Shown: positions 1-42,038, numbered from the stretch's first letter. The stretch: DNA of 64,000 nucleotides from Echinarachnius parma (GCA_037951105.1 JBAMJV010010090.1:62001-126000); one strand, 5' to 3'. Notes: generated from the letters alone by a model not told the origin. Numbers and translations: made by a program.

Positions 1-1170
1 GATGCGCGCCTTGGTGTTCCATGGGCAGATCTCCTCCATTCAAAGCAATCCAAAGGCTTGCAGTCCGGGATGAAAAGAATTGTGCAGAGAGCTACACAAA
101 GGTACAAAAGGATTATCCTAATACCCTCCATTGATGTTGATGGTGCTGTATTGGCGAACAAGAGTCAGTAAACACAGTGTAGCACACCATTCAACCAGAG
201 GGTGTATGTACAAAATAATGCCTTAAAAAAGACCTACACTAAACTGAATACATGGTGCATGTACATGTCTAAGCTACAGAAAGCACACAGCTTAGTACAA
301 AATTAACTTACAAATTTACCGCAAAATATCCAATAATATTCCTTCCAAGATTATCCAAAACGCTCTTAGATATCACAAATACCAAAATGTATAAACAAAA
401 TGTCAAACTTTGACCAAAAAATGTAAATAATCAACACAAAACTACAGAGCTCAAATTAAGAGGGGCTACCCATACAGGCGCACACCTTATATTGACCCCA
501 GTCTTAATGTATTTGAGACCGTCCTTAATGAATTATCCATGCTGTTTGTAATGTTGAACCCAAAATAAGCTTCACAGCATGTGACAAAACTTGGTATAGT
601 GTAAGAAAAGTGAAAAATTGAGCAAAGAAAATGGGGTTTCTCTGGGATTTGAACCCAAGACCTCCAGATCACTAGACCGGTGCTCTACCAGCTGAGCTAT
701 AGAAAACCCTCATGCTGTATTCAATGCTCATGTTGGTCAGAAGCTATTATAAAACCTGACACAAACCCAAAGGATTAAAAAAATCAACTTAGGGATATGT
801 GCGAGGAATCACCAAAGTGATGCTGCTAGGCCTGTTTGTATAAAGACACACTGCATTGAAGCTGTAAGTGATGGATACAAATGTTTTTACTGGGCATATC
901 ACAGTTAACTAAATGCAAATATGTATGTATGTACCATTTTAGTTGCTATGTAGGGCTTTTCAGAAATAATTGTGAAACTATTGTAAAATTATTGCTGTTT
1001 CCATCATCAGAGTACAGTGGAACATCATTATAACAAAGAGATTGGGATCATGATAGTTACCTTGTTATATCTGGTATCTTATTTTTCACTCCAGTTCTTA
1101 TCAGGTTTCTCTATGTCTTAAACAATATACTATTAAACAATTTCTTGCTGGACTTTCCCCATTACATCAG
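1..1170. other. PALB2 intron/upstream region without a recognised exon
   Basis: This stretch lies upstream of the first exon I can assign to PALB2. Bases 1-110 carry an open frame ending near a possible donor (ACAAAG then GTACAA), but I could not match it to PALB2 or to any family, so no exon is called. A tRNA-like sequence sits at 633-709. A MITE-like sequence beginning TACAGTGGAAC starts near 1012. The rest is AT-rich with no coding signal that I can see. Confidence 0.5.
633..709 (-). repeat. tRNA-Thr-like sequence, probably a tRNA-derived SINE head
   Basis: Read on the minus strand, it shows an A-box-like TAGCTCAGCTGGTAGAGCA, a seven-base anticodon-loop-like CTAGTGA (anticodon AGT) and a B-box-like GGGTTCAAATCC. 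The anticodon stem has a mismatch and the acceptor stem pairs imperfectly, so I do not call it a functional tRNA. Flanks of the type AGCAAAGAAAAT recur beside a second tRNA-like sequence near 53755-53850. That fits a dispersed SINE family rather than a tRNA gene. Confidence 0.5.
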
Positions 1171-1255
1171 GCACTTACCAACCGGTCAGCTTGTGCAGGA
1201 GTTTTCTTTGGTCAGTCATGATGTGACCAACTGCATCCAAGCCACAGCAGAATCT
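1171..1255 (+). CDS. PALB2: PALB2 WD40 exon (third from last)
   Basis: The acceptor is CATTACATCAG ending at 1170 and the donor is GTAAGT at 1256. The exon is 85 nt: one base completing a Trp codon plus 28 codons, beginning HLPTGQLVQEF and ending ATAES, phase 0. It corresponds to the human segment that starts at the Trp of IWNLKTGQ. A MITE-like sequence ends just upstream and a foldback element begins about 120 bp downstream. Confidence 0.75.
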
Positions 1256-4114
1256 GTAAGTATACCAGGGCCCTGTAACATACAGGTTGATGATTGTACA
1301 GTTTACAATCAGTTGATTAATTGTATGGTTAAATCATAAATCTTTGTGTGAGGGGGCCCAGTTCTACTCTAGTAAAGCTTTCACAATAGAGTACAGAAGC
1401 CATGACGTCATAAAAACACTTTTTTCGAATTTTCAAATTTGGACTTCATTTTCAGAAAGAGCATAACAAATAATGTCCAAATACCGAAAATCAAAGGAAT
1501 TTTACTTCAATGGGCAATCAGTGTTATAATGCACTGGTTCCTAAATTTAGGAACCAGTGCACTATAACACTGATTGCCCATTGACCAAAAAATCATTCTG
1601 ATGGGCATATCTCGGCCAATACGTAACCTATTCCTTTCATTTTCGGTATTTGGACATTATTTGTTATGCTCTTTCTGAAAATGAAGTCCAAATTTGAAAA
1701 TTCAAAACAAAATGTTTATGACATCATTTATGACATCACACTTCACCACTCTATGAGGAACCTGATATGAAGAGGTAATTTTTGTATCCAAGTCCTTTTT
1801 ATTTTATTGAATTTTAGCCCTGATATGAAGAGATACTAGGTGAATTTAATGTGCCCAATGTTCACGTTATAACAGGTTTCTCTGTATTATTATCATTATT
1901 CTTTCTTCACTTTGATAATCCTTATTTTTAAATCACTGTAATTTTTAATGTAGACCTATTGCTCATTAATTTTTGTTTTCATTTTGATTATTTTTAGTTT
2001 ATTGTGATCTTATTGTTTTCTGTGTCATTCAGGGGTTGTTGTTCCTAGTTGCCTGCAAGAAGGAAGCTAGCCGTCAACATGCCAAGCTGAGTGGGGAGCA
2101 AGTAACATCCTGTTGCCTTCTGGCATTAAATCCTGCAACTGGCAGATCGTCCACACTTCTCAGCTATACTGCTCCTTGCATGAAGCCAGGGACAAGGTAA
2201 ATTACTTGTTTAAAATACCATTTTTATTTTAAAATATATATGAGAATGTTTACCAGACAAACGATTTGAGGATTATGAAATATGGAGGCTAATTGTATTA
2301 ATAATAATAATGGTTATTTGATGTAGCGCTATTCATGGGAGTATCATAGCACTTAAAGGGGTATTCCGGGCCTGATAAAACCATACGTTATTTGAATAAG
2401 CAGAACAAAAGGACAAATTTGTGAAAATTTGATCAAAATCGGACAAGAAACACGGGAGTTATACCTATTTGACCATCATGTAGTAATGAGCGATCGTTTC
2501 AAAATTGCCGCCATATGCAACATCATTGACGAGCAACTCGCCATGGCTTTAGTACATGAAAATACACTTATTTCTCATTTTCGTTGCTAAAAAATCATTT
2601 TTCTCTGCTTGTTTTCACGAATTCATAGAAGAATATCGATGGGCCAACCTCAATGGAATTTGTAAGCTCATAAATTTGCTTTGTTATGAAGAAAATTTAA
2701 ATTTTGTAAAATTTCCATGTAGAAGTCAAAATGGCTGCGGCTCGCAAGTGACGTAACGATCGATAGCAATTGCGAACCATACTAAAACTCGGAGCAAAGT
2801 CCATCCTGTCATAACTTTTTTATTGCTCTACCGTTTTGGCTCAGATTTTCGATCATGATTCTTCATATTCACCTCATTTTATAGCAAACATCACATTTCT
2901 GGGGTGGAATTCCTCTTTAACAGTATTATTATTATTACCCTGGTCAACGGATACAATCTGCAATCATTCCAAAATGCACATTTTCGACTTCTTAGGGAGT
3001 ATTCTAGCCAGTGGCCAGTTAGACACACACACAGTGCTAAGGAACCACATTCCAAATTTGCAAATAAATTAATATGATCACACTTGTATTTCATTTTCAC
3101 TTAAAGGGTACCACTACCCAAAAATAATATTCTTATAAATGAAAGGTAACATCTTTAGTAGTCCATTCCATCAACAAGTTCAGAAAAATATGTTTCCAGA
3201 AAAGAATATATAATTGGAAAAAGCATCACCATTCTAAAGCATGCGTTCATGGGTCTGCATGTACGAAGACTACCTTTGTCCAGAGCGAACGAATCGTCCG
3301 GAATTCTATGGTCTCCAAAGGTACGCGTGAATAGCATTGGCGCACTCGAAAATGTTTGGCGCGTACGGAACCATGAATAATAATGGTTGCGTACGGAACC
3401 ATGAATAATAATGGTTGCGAACCAAATAATAATGGTTGCGTAAGTGGCGGTAATTAATTGCATCGTTAATGAATTACACAACCCTTTGCAAAATGTTGGG
3501 TATCTATTTGATATCTCAAAACGGTACCAAAACATATAATTATGTGTTCTTTTTTGCCTGGTCCTTTAAATCAATTTCCCCATAAAGATATGTTTGAGAG
3601 AAGGAACTTTCATTGTCTCTCTTTCTCCTTTGGAAGTTTGGATCTATACTCTTCTCTTCAACTTCTTGTCGATCATCATCACAAAGTGACTCTGACCATA
3701 AGATCTCCTTAGTCATTCTGCATGACAAAGGTTCAATGCATGGGCGTAGATACTTAGGTAATTCCTATTCATCAGGGGGGATGAATGAATAGATCATCCC
3801 CCCCTGATGAATAGGTATCAATGACAGATCTACGCCCATGGTTCAATGTTTCTTGAAAGTGACATTTACTTGATTTTTTTCCTTCCCTTCCGCACAGGAT
3901 TCTAGATGTCTCGGTGAGAGAAGGGACCCTGGCTGCATGTCTGTCGACCGGCCATGTTTGCATTTGGGACCTGCATTCCAGTGAACTTCTCACATCATCA
4001 AAGAGTGACTCTGACCACAGGGCCTCCTTAGTCAACCTGCAGGACATGGGTTCAATGTTCCTTGCAAGTGGAAACTGTGTCCAGATATTTGAAACAGATA
4101 CTTCGGTTTACTGA
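1171..4114 (+). CDS. PALB2: PALB2 homologue, last three coding exons (partial gene)
   Basis: Partner and localizer of BRCA2: a nuclear scaffold of homologous-recombination repair whose C-terminal WD40 propeller binds BRCA2. Exons are 1171-1255, 2033-2196 and 3898-4114. Splicing joins W (TG|G) HLPTGQLV, then GLLFLVACKKE, then R (AG|G) ILDVSVREGTLAACLSTG, and all phases agree. The order matches the human end: IWNLKTGQL, GLLFIV, a loop ending in INPKT (here LNPAT), GTIAIWDL (here GHVCIWDL) and a last blade ending in IFVY (here VQIFETD). The stop is TGA at 4112-4114. The N-terminal coiled coil, chromatin-binding region and first blades lie before the window. The terminal exon is followed by a degenerate array of its own 3' part. 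The gene converges on GAA. The family assignment rests on blade-by-blade agreement recalled from human PALB2, not on a search. Confidence 0.85.
1256..2032 (+). other. PALB2 intron
   Basis: The intron runs from donor GTAAGT to acceptor TCATTCAG. Apart from the foldback element it holds two short MITE-like ends (CTGATATGAAGAG near 1763 and 1820, ATAACAGGTTTCTCTGTA near 1871) and AT-rich sequence. No further exon is seen. Confidence 0.6.
1376..1750. repeat. Foldback MITE (near-perfect hairpin) in PALB2 intron
   Basis: The centre is at 1545/1546, inside the palindrome GGTTCCTAAATTTAGGAACC. Inner arms pair 1510-1545 with 1546-1583. After a short interruption, outer arms pair about 1422-1500 with about 1632-1705 (for example TTGGACTTCATTTTCAG against CTGAAAATGAAGTCCAA). 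No coding capacity. The two arms differ slightly, mainly near the centre-outer junction. Confidence 0.85.
2033..2196 (+). CDS. PALB2: PALB2 WD40 exon (second from last)
   Basis: The acceptor is TGTGTCATTCAG ending at 2032 and the donor is GTAAAT at 2197. The exon is 164 nt, starts in phase 0 with GLLFLVACKKEA and ends within an Arg codon (AG|). The middle segment CCLLALNPATG matches the human strand ending INPKT, followed by the LSYTAP strand. Confidence 0.8.
2353..2920. repeat. TTAA-flanked MITE in PALB2 intron
   Basis: It begins TTAAAGGGGTATTCCGG and ends GGGGTGGAATTCCTCTTTAA, so the termini are inverted (AAAGG.G.ATTCC) with TTAA at both edges. Length about 570 bp. The longest open frame (2556-2756) has no recognisable domain and lies wholly within the element. 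Confidence 0.7.
3101..3569. repeat. TTAA-flanked MITE, inverted partner of 34932-35379
   Basis: It starts TTAAAGGGTACCACTACCC and ends GCCTGGTCCTTTAA. The sequence is the reverse-complement relative of the element at 34932-35379 (shared GGTACCGTTTTG, ATAGATACCCAACATTT and GAACGCATGCTTTAGAATGG segments on opposite strands). A 126-codon minus-strand frame here is internal to the element and not a gene. Confidence 0.8.
3660..3738 (+). repeat. Truncated copy of PALB2 terminal exon, upstream
   Basis: This stretch repeats the terminal exon segment that begins AAAGTGACTCTGACCA and runs to GGTTCAATG. After the 102-bp MITE it continues as GGTTCAATGTTTCTTG. No acceptor or open frame is kept. It lies within about 160 bp of the acceptor of the true exon. 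Confidence 0.7.
3739..3840. mobile_element. 102-bp hairpin MITE with 8-bp target-site duplication
   Basis: The termini are inverted CATGGGCGTAGAT...ATCTACGCCCATG, and most of the element folds on itself around ATCAGGGGGGATG/CATCCCCCCTGAT. It is flanked by the perfect 8-bp direct repeat GTTCAATG (3731-3738 and 3841-3848), as expected for an 8-bp-duplicating superfamily such as hAT. It interrupts a truncated upstream copy of the PALB2 terminal exon, so that exon copy is older than this insertion. Confidence 0.9.
3898..4114 (+). CDS. PALB2: PALB2 terminal exon with last WD40 blade and stop
   Basis: The acceptor is CCGCACAG ending at 3897. The exon has one base completing Arg, then 71 codons and TGA. 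It contains the blade motif STGHVCIWDLHSSELL and a final strand GSMFLASGNCVQIFE. A partial copy of its 3' part lies just upstream (3660-3738, interrupted by a small MITE), and several more lie downstream from 4143. Confidence 0.85.
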
Positions 4115-4142
4115 GATCTGTATCTGTACTTCAGTGGAATCC

Positions 4143-4790
4143 TTGCATCATCAAAGAGTGACTCTGACCACAAGACTTCCCGAGTCAACCAGCAGGACAA
4201 CGGTTCAATGCTCCTTACAAGTGCCAATTGTATCCAGATATTTGAAAGGGAACATTTAGTTCACCGATATCTATACAGAATACTCCAGTGAACTCTATTC
4301 ATTATCAAAGAGTGACTCTGACCACAGGGCCTCCTTAGTCAACCTGCAGGACAAAGGTTTAATGCTCCTTACAAGTGGCAACTGTGTCCAGATATTTGAA
4401 AGGGAAAGGGAACTTTCTTTAAGTTTCCTGCGATCTATATATGTCAGTGAACTCCACTCATCTTGACAGAGTGAGTCTGACCACAGGGCCTCATAAGTCA
4501 ACTTGTTCCAGCCTGCAGGACATGGGTTCGATGTTCCTTGCAAGTGGCAACTGTGTCCAGATATGTGAAATGGAAGGGAACATAATTTTTTCTGAGATCT
4601 GTACTACAGTGAACTACACTCATAATCACAGATTCTTACCACAGGGCCTCCTATTCAACCTTCGGGACGTGGGTTCAATGTGCCTGCTTTCTCAAGGGAA
4701 TTCATCTCATCATCTCAAACCACATGGTCTCCTCAGTCAACTCGCAGGGTGCAGGTTCAGTGTTCCTTGCAAAGGGACTCTAACGCTCAG
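4143..4790 (+). repeat. Tandem degenerate copies of PALB2 terminal-exon 3' part in the 3' UTR
   Basis: Units with a period of about 153-165 bp each begin near TCAAAGAGTGACTCTGACCA and run to GTCCAGATATTTGA, copying the last-blade coding sequence and stop region. Copies start near 4143, 4302 and 4464, with shorter ones near 4630 and 4706. Another fragment lies near 5085 (GACCTGCAGGACACAGGTTC). The copy at 4464-4570 still reads LQDMGSMFLASGNCVQI in one frame. These lie downstream of the TGA at 4114 and are probably transcribed as 3' UTR. Confidence 0.85.
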
Positions 4791-5000
4791 ATGATCACAC
4801 ACGCGGTACCCCGGGGTACCGCGTTGTGTAGTGCCATCTTGTGTCCAGTCGAAGCACAACCGTATTGCGTTATGTATGCAGTGCAGCGCGCGATTGTATG
4901 CACGCTATACCCTGGTACAGCCCTAAAAAATAAATAAATAATTAAACAAAATGGCGGATATTCGTTTGGTACCCCAGGGTACCATTTATGTAATCAGATA
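4791..5000. repeat. MITE with GGTACCCCGGGGTACC palindrome, copy 1
   Basis: About 210 bp, related in the same orientation to 30061-30285. Shared features are the palindrome GGTACCCCGGGGTACC near the start, CATGCAGTGCAGCGCGCGAT in the middle, an AAATAAATAATTAAACAAAATGG tract (given here only as a landmark, split AAATAAATAATT / AAACAAAATGG) and a second GGTACCCC near the end. Ends are imperfectly inverted (ATGATCACA / TTATGTAATCA). Confidence 0.75.
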
Positions 5001-6659
5001 CACAAGAAACCTCCCATTTTTCAGAGCACCAGCTACCCATAAGGAAGCAGTCTGTTTACTATATGATCAACTCTTTAATAGACCTGCAGGACACAGGTTC
5101 AAGACTCTATGGAGGAGACTACAGTCAACTTCTTGTATCATCACAAGTGTGACTCCTATCGAGTAGAATTTAAAATCAGATCCCTTTATAAGGAGGTTCC
5201 ATCTCAGTAACAAAGAGAACATTTAACAAAATAAAGGGGGTTTTGTACTATGTACTTCTATTAGTAAGAGAATCACCAAGCATGAAAGAACCACTAGAGA
5301 TGCAAGCAAGTTGGGTTAGATCCCTTTAAATTGATTTTCATATAAAACATAACTCAGAATCATCAAATTTTATTCTATCTAAACTACCACTTTGAAGCAG
5401 TGCACTGAAATATGTCCTATGTTCTGTCTGCATAATCCTAACAATTATTATTCATTCCTGAATAATGAAAATCTAATAAGGACTGTGGTAGTCTTAGAAA
5501 GGACTAATTGGTATTAAATTACAATTTTTATGAATTATATAATGAAATGTTCTATAACATACAAAGTTAATTGAATTCATTTTGTAGTGATACGTATGAT
5601 GTCTAGATATAAATAAAGAAGGCAAATGGATAACCAAAATTGTAGTAGAAAGAGTTGAAATATTTAATGTAATAAGATTTATTCATTATTTCAGGGTATA
5701 CAAGTAAAAGCAATATCATTTTATACTTTACTATTGTATTCATTATTTCAGAGTGTACTATACATCAAGTACTCGTATTATATACTTATGTACTATTTCA
5801 GAGATATATTGACCGCCACCGATTCTAACTCTTATTAAAATATCTACGTTCAAAACACACATCGTTTGTTTTATTCATTACATTTCTTACAATTTAATTC
5901 TAATAAAATCATCCCTTCATACCATACACCAAGACAACTTATTTACATAATTATGGTAATATATGCAAGTAAAGTTAACAATTCATATTTAATAATCGAG
6001 GTGCTTTTTTTTTTTAGTACAGCACTTTTTACTAGTCACTACAAACCTACAAACATTTATATGCAGCTTGCTTCATTTAGAGTCGGTCGTACTGTAATCA
6101 GCATCGTAATTTGTGAAAATATTGTTTTTATGTATCACATAAAAAACAATTTGCAATACAGCAAATAAGGTAGATTCAGTCAACAAATTGACATCATTGA
6201 CATCATGATTTGTACCAAGTTGATATTCAGAAGTATGTAATAAATCTAGTAAATACTTTATGAAAATATACAGCGAAAGACAATATGAAATATGCAATAC
6301 AAACAGTTGATGAAACATTCCCCATGAACATAGTTAAACAAAGAGCATAATTCAAATGATTTGTAGCAAATTGATATTAAGAAGCTTATAATAAATCTTA
6401 CATGCAGTAAAAGACTATGTGAAAATGAAAACAATTTGCAATATATCAAATGTGAAATACAAGTCATGATTTGTAGCCAAACTGATACTAATCTTGTGTT
6501 TTGGTGAAAATACTATACGCGGAGATAAGACTGATACATGAAAACAATTTGCAATATATCAAATATGTAGTAATGCAAAAGTTTACGCTCCTACAAACAT
6601 TTCTATTTGCATTGAAAGACTTTGTGATAAAAAAAAAAAAAACATTTGCAAAACATAAT

Positions 6660-6985
6660 GGCCCGAATTCTCATCAGTTCTGCTATAGGCATCAGGACAA
6701 TAGGCCCTTTGAAATTCAGTCATAGTATAACTGGTCACCAGCAATACAATGTCCAGGATGATCCAGGACGCAATTTGACTGATTACTGAATTCCAAAGGG
6801 CCCATTGTCATGATGCCTATAATCAGAACTCAAGGGATAATAAAAGGAAACAATTATAATATCTCTGGGGACCAATATCAACGAAACAAAAGGTCTGCGG
6901 GTGCAAAATAGTTTAACAGGTTACCGGCGGGTAGTCTGTCTTTTTAGGCCGGGCTCAAGTTGAGCCACTGATGAGAATTCAGGCC
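6660..6985. repeat. Palindrome-ended MITE (GGCCCGAATTCTCATCAG), copy 1
   Basis: The left end GCCCGAATTCTCATCAG and right end CTGATGAGAATTCAGGCC are inverted. Inner arms (CTATAGGCATCAGGACAAT / ATTGTCATGATGCCTATA) also pair, so the element folds back. A longer relative lies at 19397-19884. Confidence 0.85.
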
Positions 6986-7137
6986 ATTATTCACAAGGGT
7001 GTATCATATATACCACATTGATCTTCAACCCCAAAATGTATCGGTAGTGTTTCTCAGAAAATGTTGACCTTTGTTTTCATCATTCTTTTCCTGAAAATAT
7101 GTCAAATATTAAAACAAATGTTATTTTGATAATTTTT

Positions 7138-7654
7138 AGCTCATCCGGCCCGAAGGGCCCGATGAGCTTATGCCATGGCGTGGCGTCCGTCGTCCGTCCG
7201 TCCGTCCACAGTTTTCAAAATGCTTCTTCTTCGTTATTTTTCAACCGATTTTGATTCTGATTGTTTCATAAGATAGGGCTAGGAGGGGGATTTAAAACTT
7301 CTACACAGAATCGTGAAATTCATTATATAAGGTAATTTATGCAAATTTATTCGAAATCACAAAAAATGCTTCTTCTCCTTCATTTCTTGACCGATTTTGA
7401 TTTGGTTTGCTTTATCTGGTAGAGCTAACTTTGGTACACTAAACTTGTACACAGAATTTTGAAATTTTTCTCCATTAATTAGTTATGATAATTTATGCAA
7501 ATTTATTCCAAAAATCACAAAAAATGCTTCTTCTCCTTCATTTCTCGACCGATTTTGATTTGGTTTGCTTTATCTGGTAGAGCTAACTTTGGTACACTAA
7601 ACTTCTACACAGAATTTGAAATTTTTCTCCATTAATTAATTATGGTTATTTTTT

Positions 7655-7685
<31 letters not shown>

Positions 7686-7950
7686 TTATTTTTTTTATTT
7701 TTTTTATTTTTTTTTATTTATTTTTTTTTTATTTTTTTATTTTTTTTTTTTATTATTTTTTATTTGATTTATTTATTTAAAAAAAAAAAAAAATTTCCCA
7801 TGTCCCTTCTGGGGCGTCAAATTTATATTTTCTTTAAATTAATTTTTATGTCCCTTCCAGGGCATCACATTTTTATTTTTTGACCAGTTGAAAAGTGTAC
7901 CACATGAAATTTGCGATATTTGATGTTGCGAGATGCCGGATGAGCGCTAC
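7138..7950. mobile_element. Non-autonomous element with AGCTCATCCGGC ends, copy 1
   Basis: It begins AGCTCATCCGGCCCGAAGG, followed by a GTCC/GTCCGTCCG tract. It contains tandem segments TGCTTCTTCTCCTTCATTTC at about 7370 and 7525 and a long T/A tract, and ends GCCGGATGAGCGCTACGTC. Its ends are inverted (AGCTCATCCGGC / GCCGGATGAGCGCT). A close copy in opposite orientation is at 24230-25060. No coding capacity. Confidence 0.8.
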
Positions 7951-8324
7951 GTCATTGACGTTCTGGTTCAAAAATGGTCTTATATTTTATCTTGATTTCA
8001 ACAAAGCAGCATCTAATAAACACATACAATGAATTTTAGGCAGCTTTTTACCAAACATTTTCTTCAAAATTTGTTCTAGCATCATTTAAATTAAAGTGAT
8101 TTTTTTCAAGGTGTCCAAATAATTCTTGGGTACACCGTATATACCGCCGATGATTGAATTGTATTCTATAAAAAATGCAGCGGGCAACTAAAAAAAAACA
8201 TCTTATAATTCACAATTATTGGTCCCATAAGACATAACATTGCGCATACTACACTTGCTCCGAAATTAATCAAGATCATAATTTATCTCCCACATCCCGA
8301 AAACCAACCACTTTTTCATTACAG

Positions 8325-8742
8325 TGGAACCTCTTTATAACAAACACTTAACAGACCGTTAACATGATCACATTCGCCATGGGAGCACGCATTGAAGGAC
8401 GGTGTATCAAGGGGAGAAAAGGGAGAGCAAGAGAGAGAGATGCGAGATAAGAACAGAGGAGCGTCAGTGCGTCAGCAATTCGTGAGTCTTATGTAAACAA
8501 AAATGCGGTGTGGCGCTTTGACCGTAATCGGTAACACATTGCGGTTTATTTCAAGGACAGACCCCTTGCATTGCATGCAGGGACAACGTACACGTAACTG
8601 TAAGTCAAATTTTCTTCGCAAGTCGAATATCGGCTAAGTCGACCTGTTTCACACGGTCCCGTCAAGATCGACTTATATCTGATATATCAAGGTAAAGTCA
8701 ATGGGCCCAAAGTGTTTGTTATAACGAGGTGTCACTGTATAA
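8325..8742. repeat. MITE with TACAGTGGAACCTC / GAGGTGTCACTGTA ends
   Basis: It starts at TACAGTGGAACCTCTTTATAAC and closes with GTTATAACGAGGTGTCACTGTA (each cut to landmarks here). The interior shares GCGGTGT..GACCGTAATCGGTAACACA and GTACACGTAACTGTAAGTC with the element at 62268-63186, so the two are relatives or one carries part of the other. Confidence 0.65.
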
Positions 8743-8747
8743 CATTT

Positions 8748-8984
8748 ACAGTCAAACCTGTATATAGTGACCACCCTAACGGACACAGAACAAAAGTGAC
8801 CATTTCAAGGAGGTAGATAAGTTGATACATAAAAGTGACCATTTCAAGGAGGTAGATAAGTTGATACATAAAAGTGATAAAGATGAACGTAGGATATTGG
8901 ATACAAAAAGTGGTTACTATAGACAGGTGAACTTTCTAAACAGTTGGCTGCTATAGAGAGATGGTCACTAATGCAGGTTTGACG
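8748..8984. repeat. MITE with ACAGTCAAACCTG ends
   Basis: The termini are ACAGTCAAACCTGTATATAG and CACTAATGCAGGTTTGAC, inverted. A 38-bp segment (AAAAGTGACCATTTCAAGG...) occurs twice in tandem at about 8793-8870. Relatives with the same ends occur at 25217-25640 and 28913-29190. Confidence 0.7.
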
Positions 8985-9263
8985 TTACTACATGTAACTG
9001 AGCAATGTCGCTTGAGCAAATGTCGGGTTACAGAGACCCAATGTTGGGTCATTTTCTTTTCATTTATACTTAAATTTGGATAAGACACAACTACCCTCGG
9101 GAACCAAATACTTGTACAAGCTTTGCTTCTTTTTGGTTCCCCCATATTTCATGTTATGTTTATAGTACAGAATTCGTCAAAAAGATTGATTATGTAATCT
9201 ATATTGTTTTATACTTCTGCATATTTTATATTGTACTATATTGTATCTATAAATACATTGTTT

Positions 9264-9269
9264 TTTATT
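9264..9269 (-). terminator. Candidate GAA polyadenylation signal
   Basis: AATAAA on the minus strand, 72 bp past the stop codon. Position and orientation fit; no other evidence. Confidence 0.45.
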
Positions 9270-9340
9270 TACTTGTTCAAAAAATATATAATTTGTGAAA
9301 TATGGAATTAAATTCAAAATTAAGAAACTGAACGATTGCC

Positions 9341-40686
<31,346 letters not shown>

Positions 40687-41081
40687 GTTGAATTTGACAA
40701 GACTTTGCTACTAAGTACTATGTATTGGCACTGCACTGCACTTCAATTTTGAAAGTAGGTGCTCCAACTCACACTCCCAGGCCAAGCATTAAACATAATT
40801 TAATAAATTAATGCTCCCGATGCATGCTCCAAAATTATGCCCAACGTACAACGACAACTCACACTGTACTGCTATTGCTATAGCTGATTTCAGCTCACTT
40901 TACTCTTTAGTAAACAACAAGAAATGCGACACTGTTTGTTTGCTGGAGCGTGACGCGACACTGAATTAATGGCATTAATTATGTATCAAGCATGCCTAAC
41001 TTTCCTTGAATATATCTGATAATAAAATATCACAATCCGAGCTGTCCTGCGTATGATCACCTGATTATAGCTGGTGTTAAA

Positions 41082-41089
41082 TCACGTGA
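41082..41089. promoter_or_regulatory. Possible CLEAR/E-box TCACGTGA upstream of GAA
   Basis: TCACGTGA lies about 396 bp upstream of the GAA start. TFEB/TFE3 CLEAR sites (consensus GTCACGTGAC) control vertebrate lysosomal genes, so a CACGTG-core palindrome upstream of GAA is plausible regulation. A match this short can occur by chance, and the transcription start is unknown. Confidence 0.35.
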
Positions 41090-42038
41090 TTTGCCACTGA
41101 CCATTACGTAATACTATAGATAGAAGGACTAAAACTGGGGTATGAAGCAGCATTGTTGTGATGGGGGGGGGGGGGGGGGGGGGGGGGCAAAATTGTCCAG
41201 AGTCTAGTCACCGGTGACAGAGCTAAACTGAGCCCGTCCCTGGGGGGGGGGGGCGGGGGGGGGGGCGGGGGGGGGGGGCAGAAAATATTTTTCAACCGAA
41301 TGATACTTCAGCATGGGTCTATTGGAGGCGGAGCCCCCAGATGGAAGTTTTGGGATTTTTACAACTGTCAAAATGTGCAAAGCCTATCTATTTTATAACA
41401 AAAAAAGTTTTATTCTGCGCACACTGAAAGCATCTTGAATGCTCGCAAAGCCCTGATCGAGTTGATCGAGTCACTAGGGGGCGCCCACATTGGGGGCCTG
41501 AATAGGGGTCCAGGGGGCGGAGCTCCCGAAAGCTTTTATATTTCATACATTTAGAACTGCTATAATGTGTAATAAATTTGTATAACATAGTGAATCTACT
41601 CGTAGCAAATAAGCGAGAGAGAACAACAAATTAAAGAAAAGGGCCTTATTACAGTGGCCTAGGGGCACATCAGCCTTGTTGACGAAATCTTGTTGATATT
41701 GGTACTTATAAAATCAATTGTTTTATTATGTTATTTTATAAGTGATATAGCCTATACAAATATCAATTTGAATCAATGTTAGTTTGCGACTGCCACCCCC
41801 CCCCCCCCCCCCCCCCCCCATGGATCGACGCCTATGTGAAGCAGAAGCAATGATTTTAAAATATTATATGATCAATAATTCAGGGTTAGTTGTCCTCGTC
41901 ATCGTCATCCAGTACGTATGTCGTCATCTTCGTCATTGTTCTGTCATCTTCGTCATTGTTCTTCTTCCGATTCTTCTTAAACTTCTTCTTCGCGGTGGTA
42001 GTGGTGGGGGTGGAAACGGTGTTGTTGTTTGTAGTGAG

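Larger units (their letters stand above)
4115..9340. other. PALB2-GAA convergent intergenic region
   Basis: The convergent space between the PALB2 stop (4114) and the GAA stop (9341). Beyond the exon-copy array and the listed MITEs it is AT-rich, with an approximately repeated motif AACAATTTGCAATA at 6140-6560 and a long T/A-rich tract at 7640-7800. I see no exon, RNA gene or domain-bearing frame. Poly(A) signals for PALB2 cannot be assigned because several AATAAA occur (for example near 4930 and 5230). Confidence 0.5.

Noticed and set aside
1-110. Additional upstream PALB2 exon
   Set aside because: An open frame and a possible donor exist, but no segment matches PALB2 and no acceptor is within the window.
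633-709. Functional tRNA-Thr (AGT) gene
   Set aside because: Imperfect anticodon and acceptor stems and shared flanks with another degenerate copy point to a SINE head.
3155-3535. Minus-strand 126-codon frame
   Set aside because: Lies wholly inside a TTAA-flanked MITE; no homology recognised.
7180-7210. GTCCGTCCG tract as a gene-regulatory array
   Set aside because: It is part of a dispersed element found again at 24230-25060, also as a GGAC tract.
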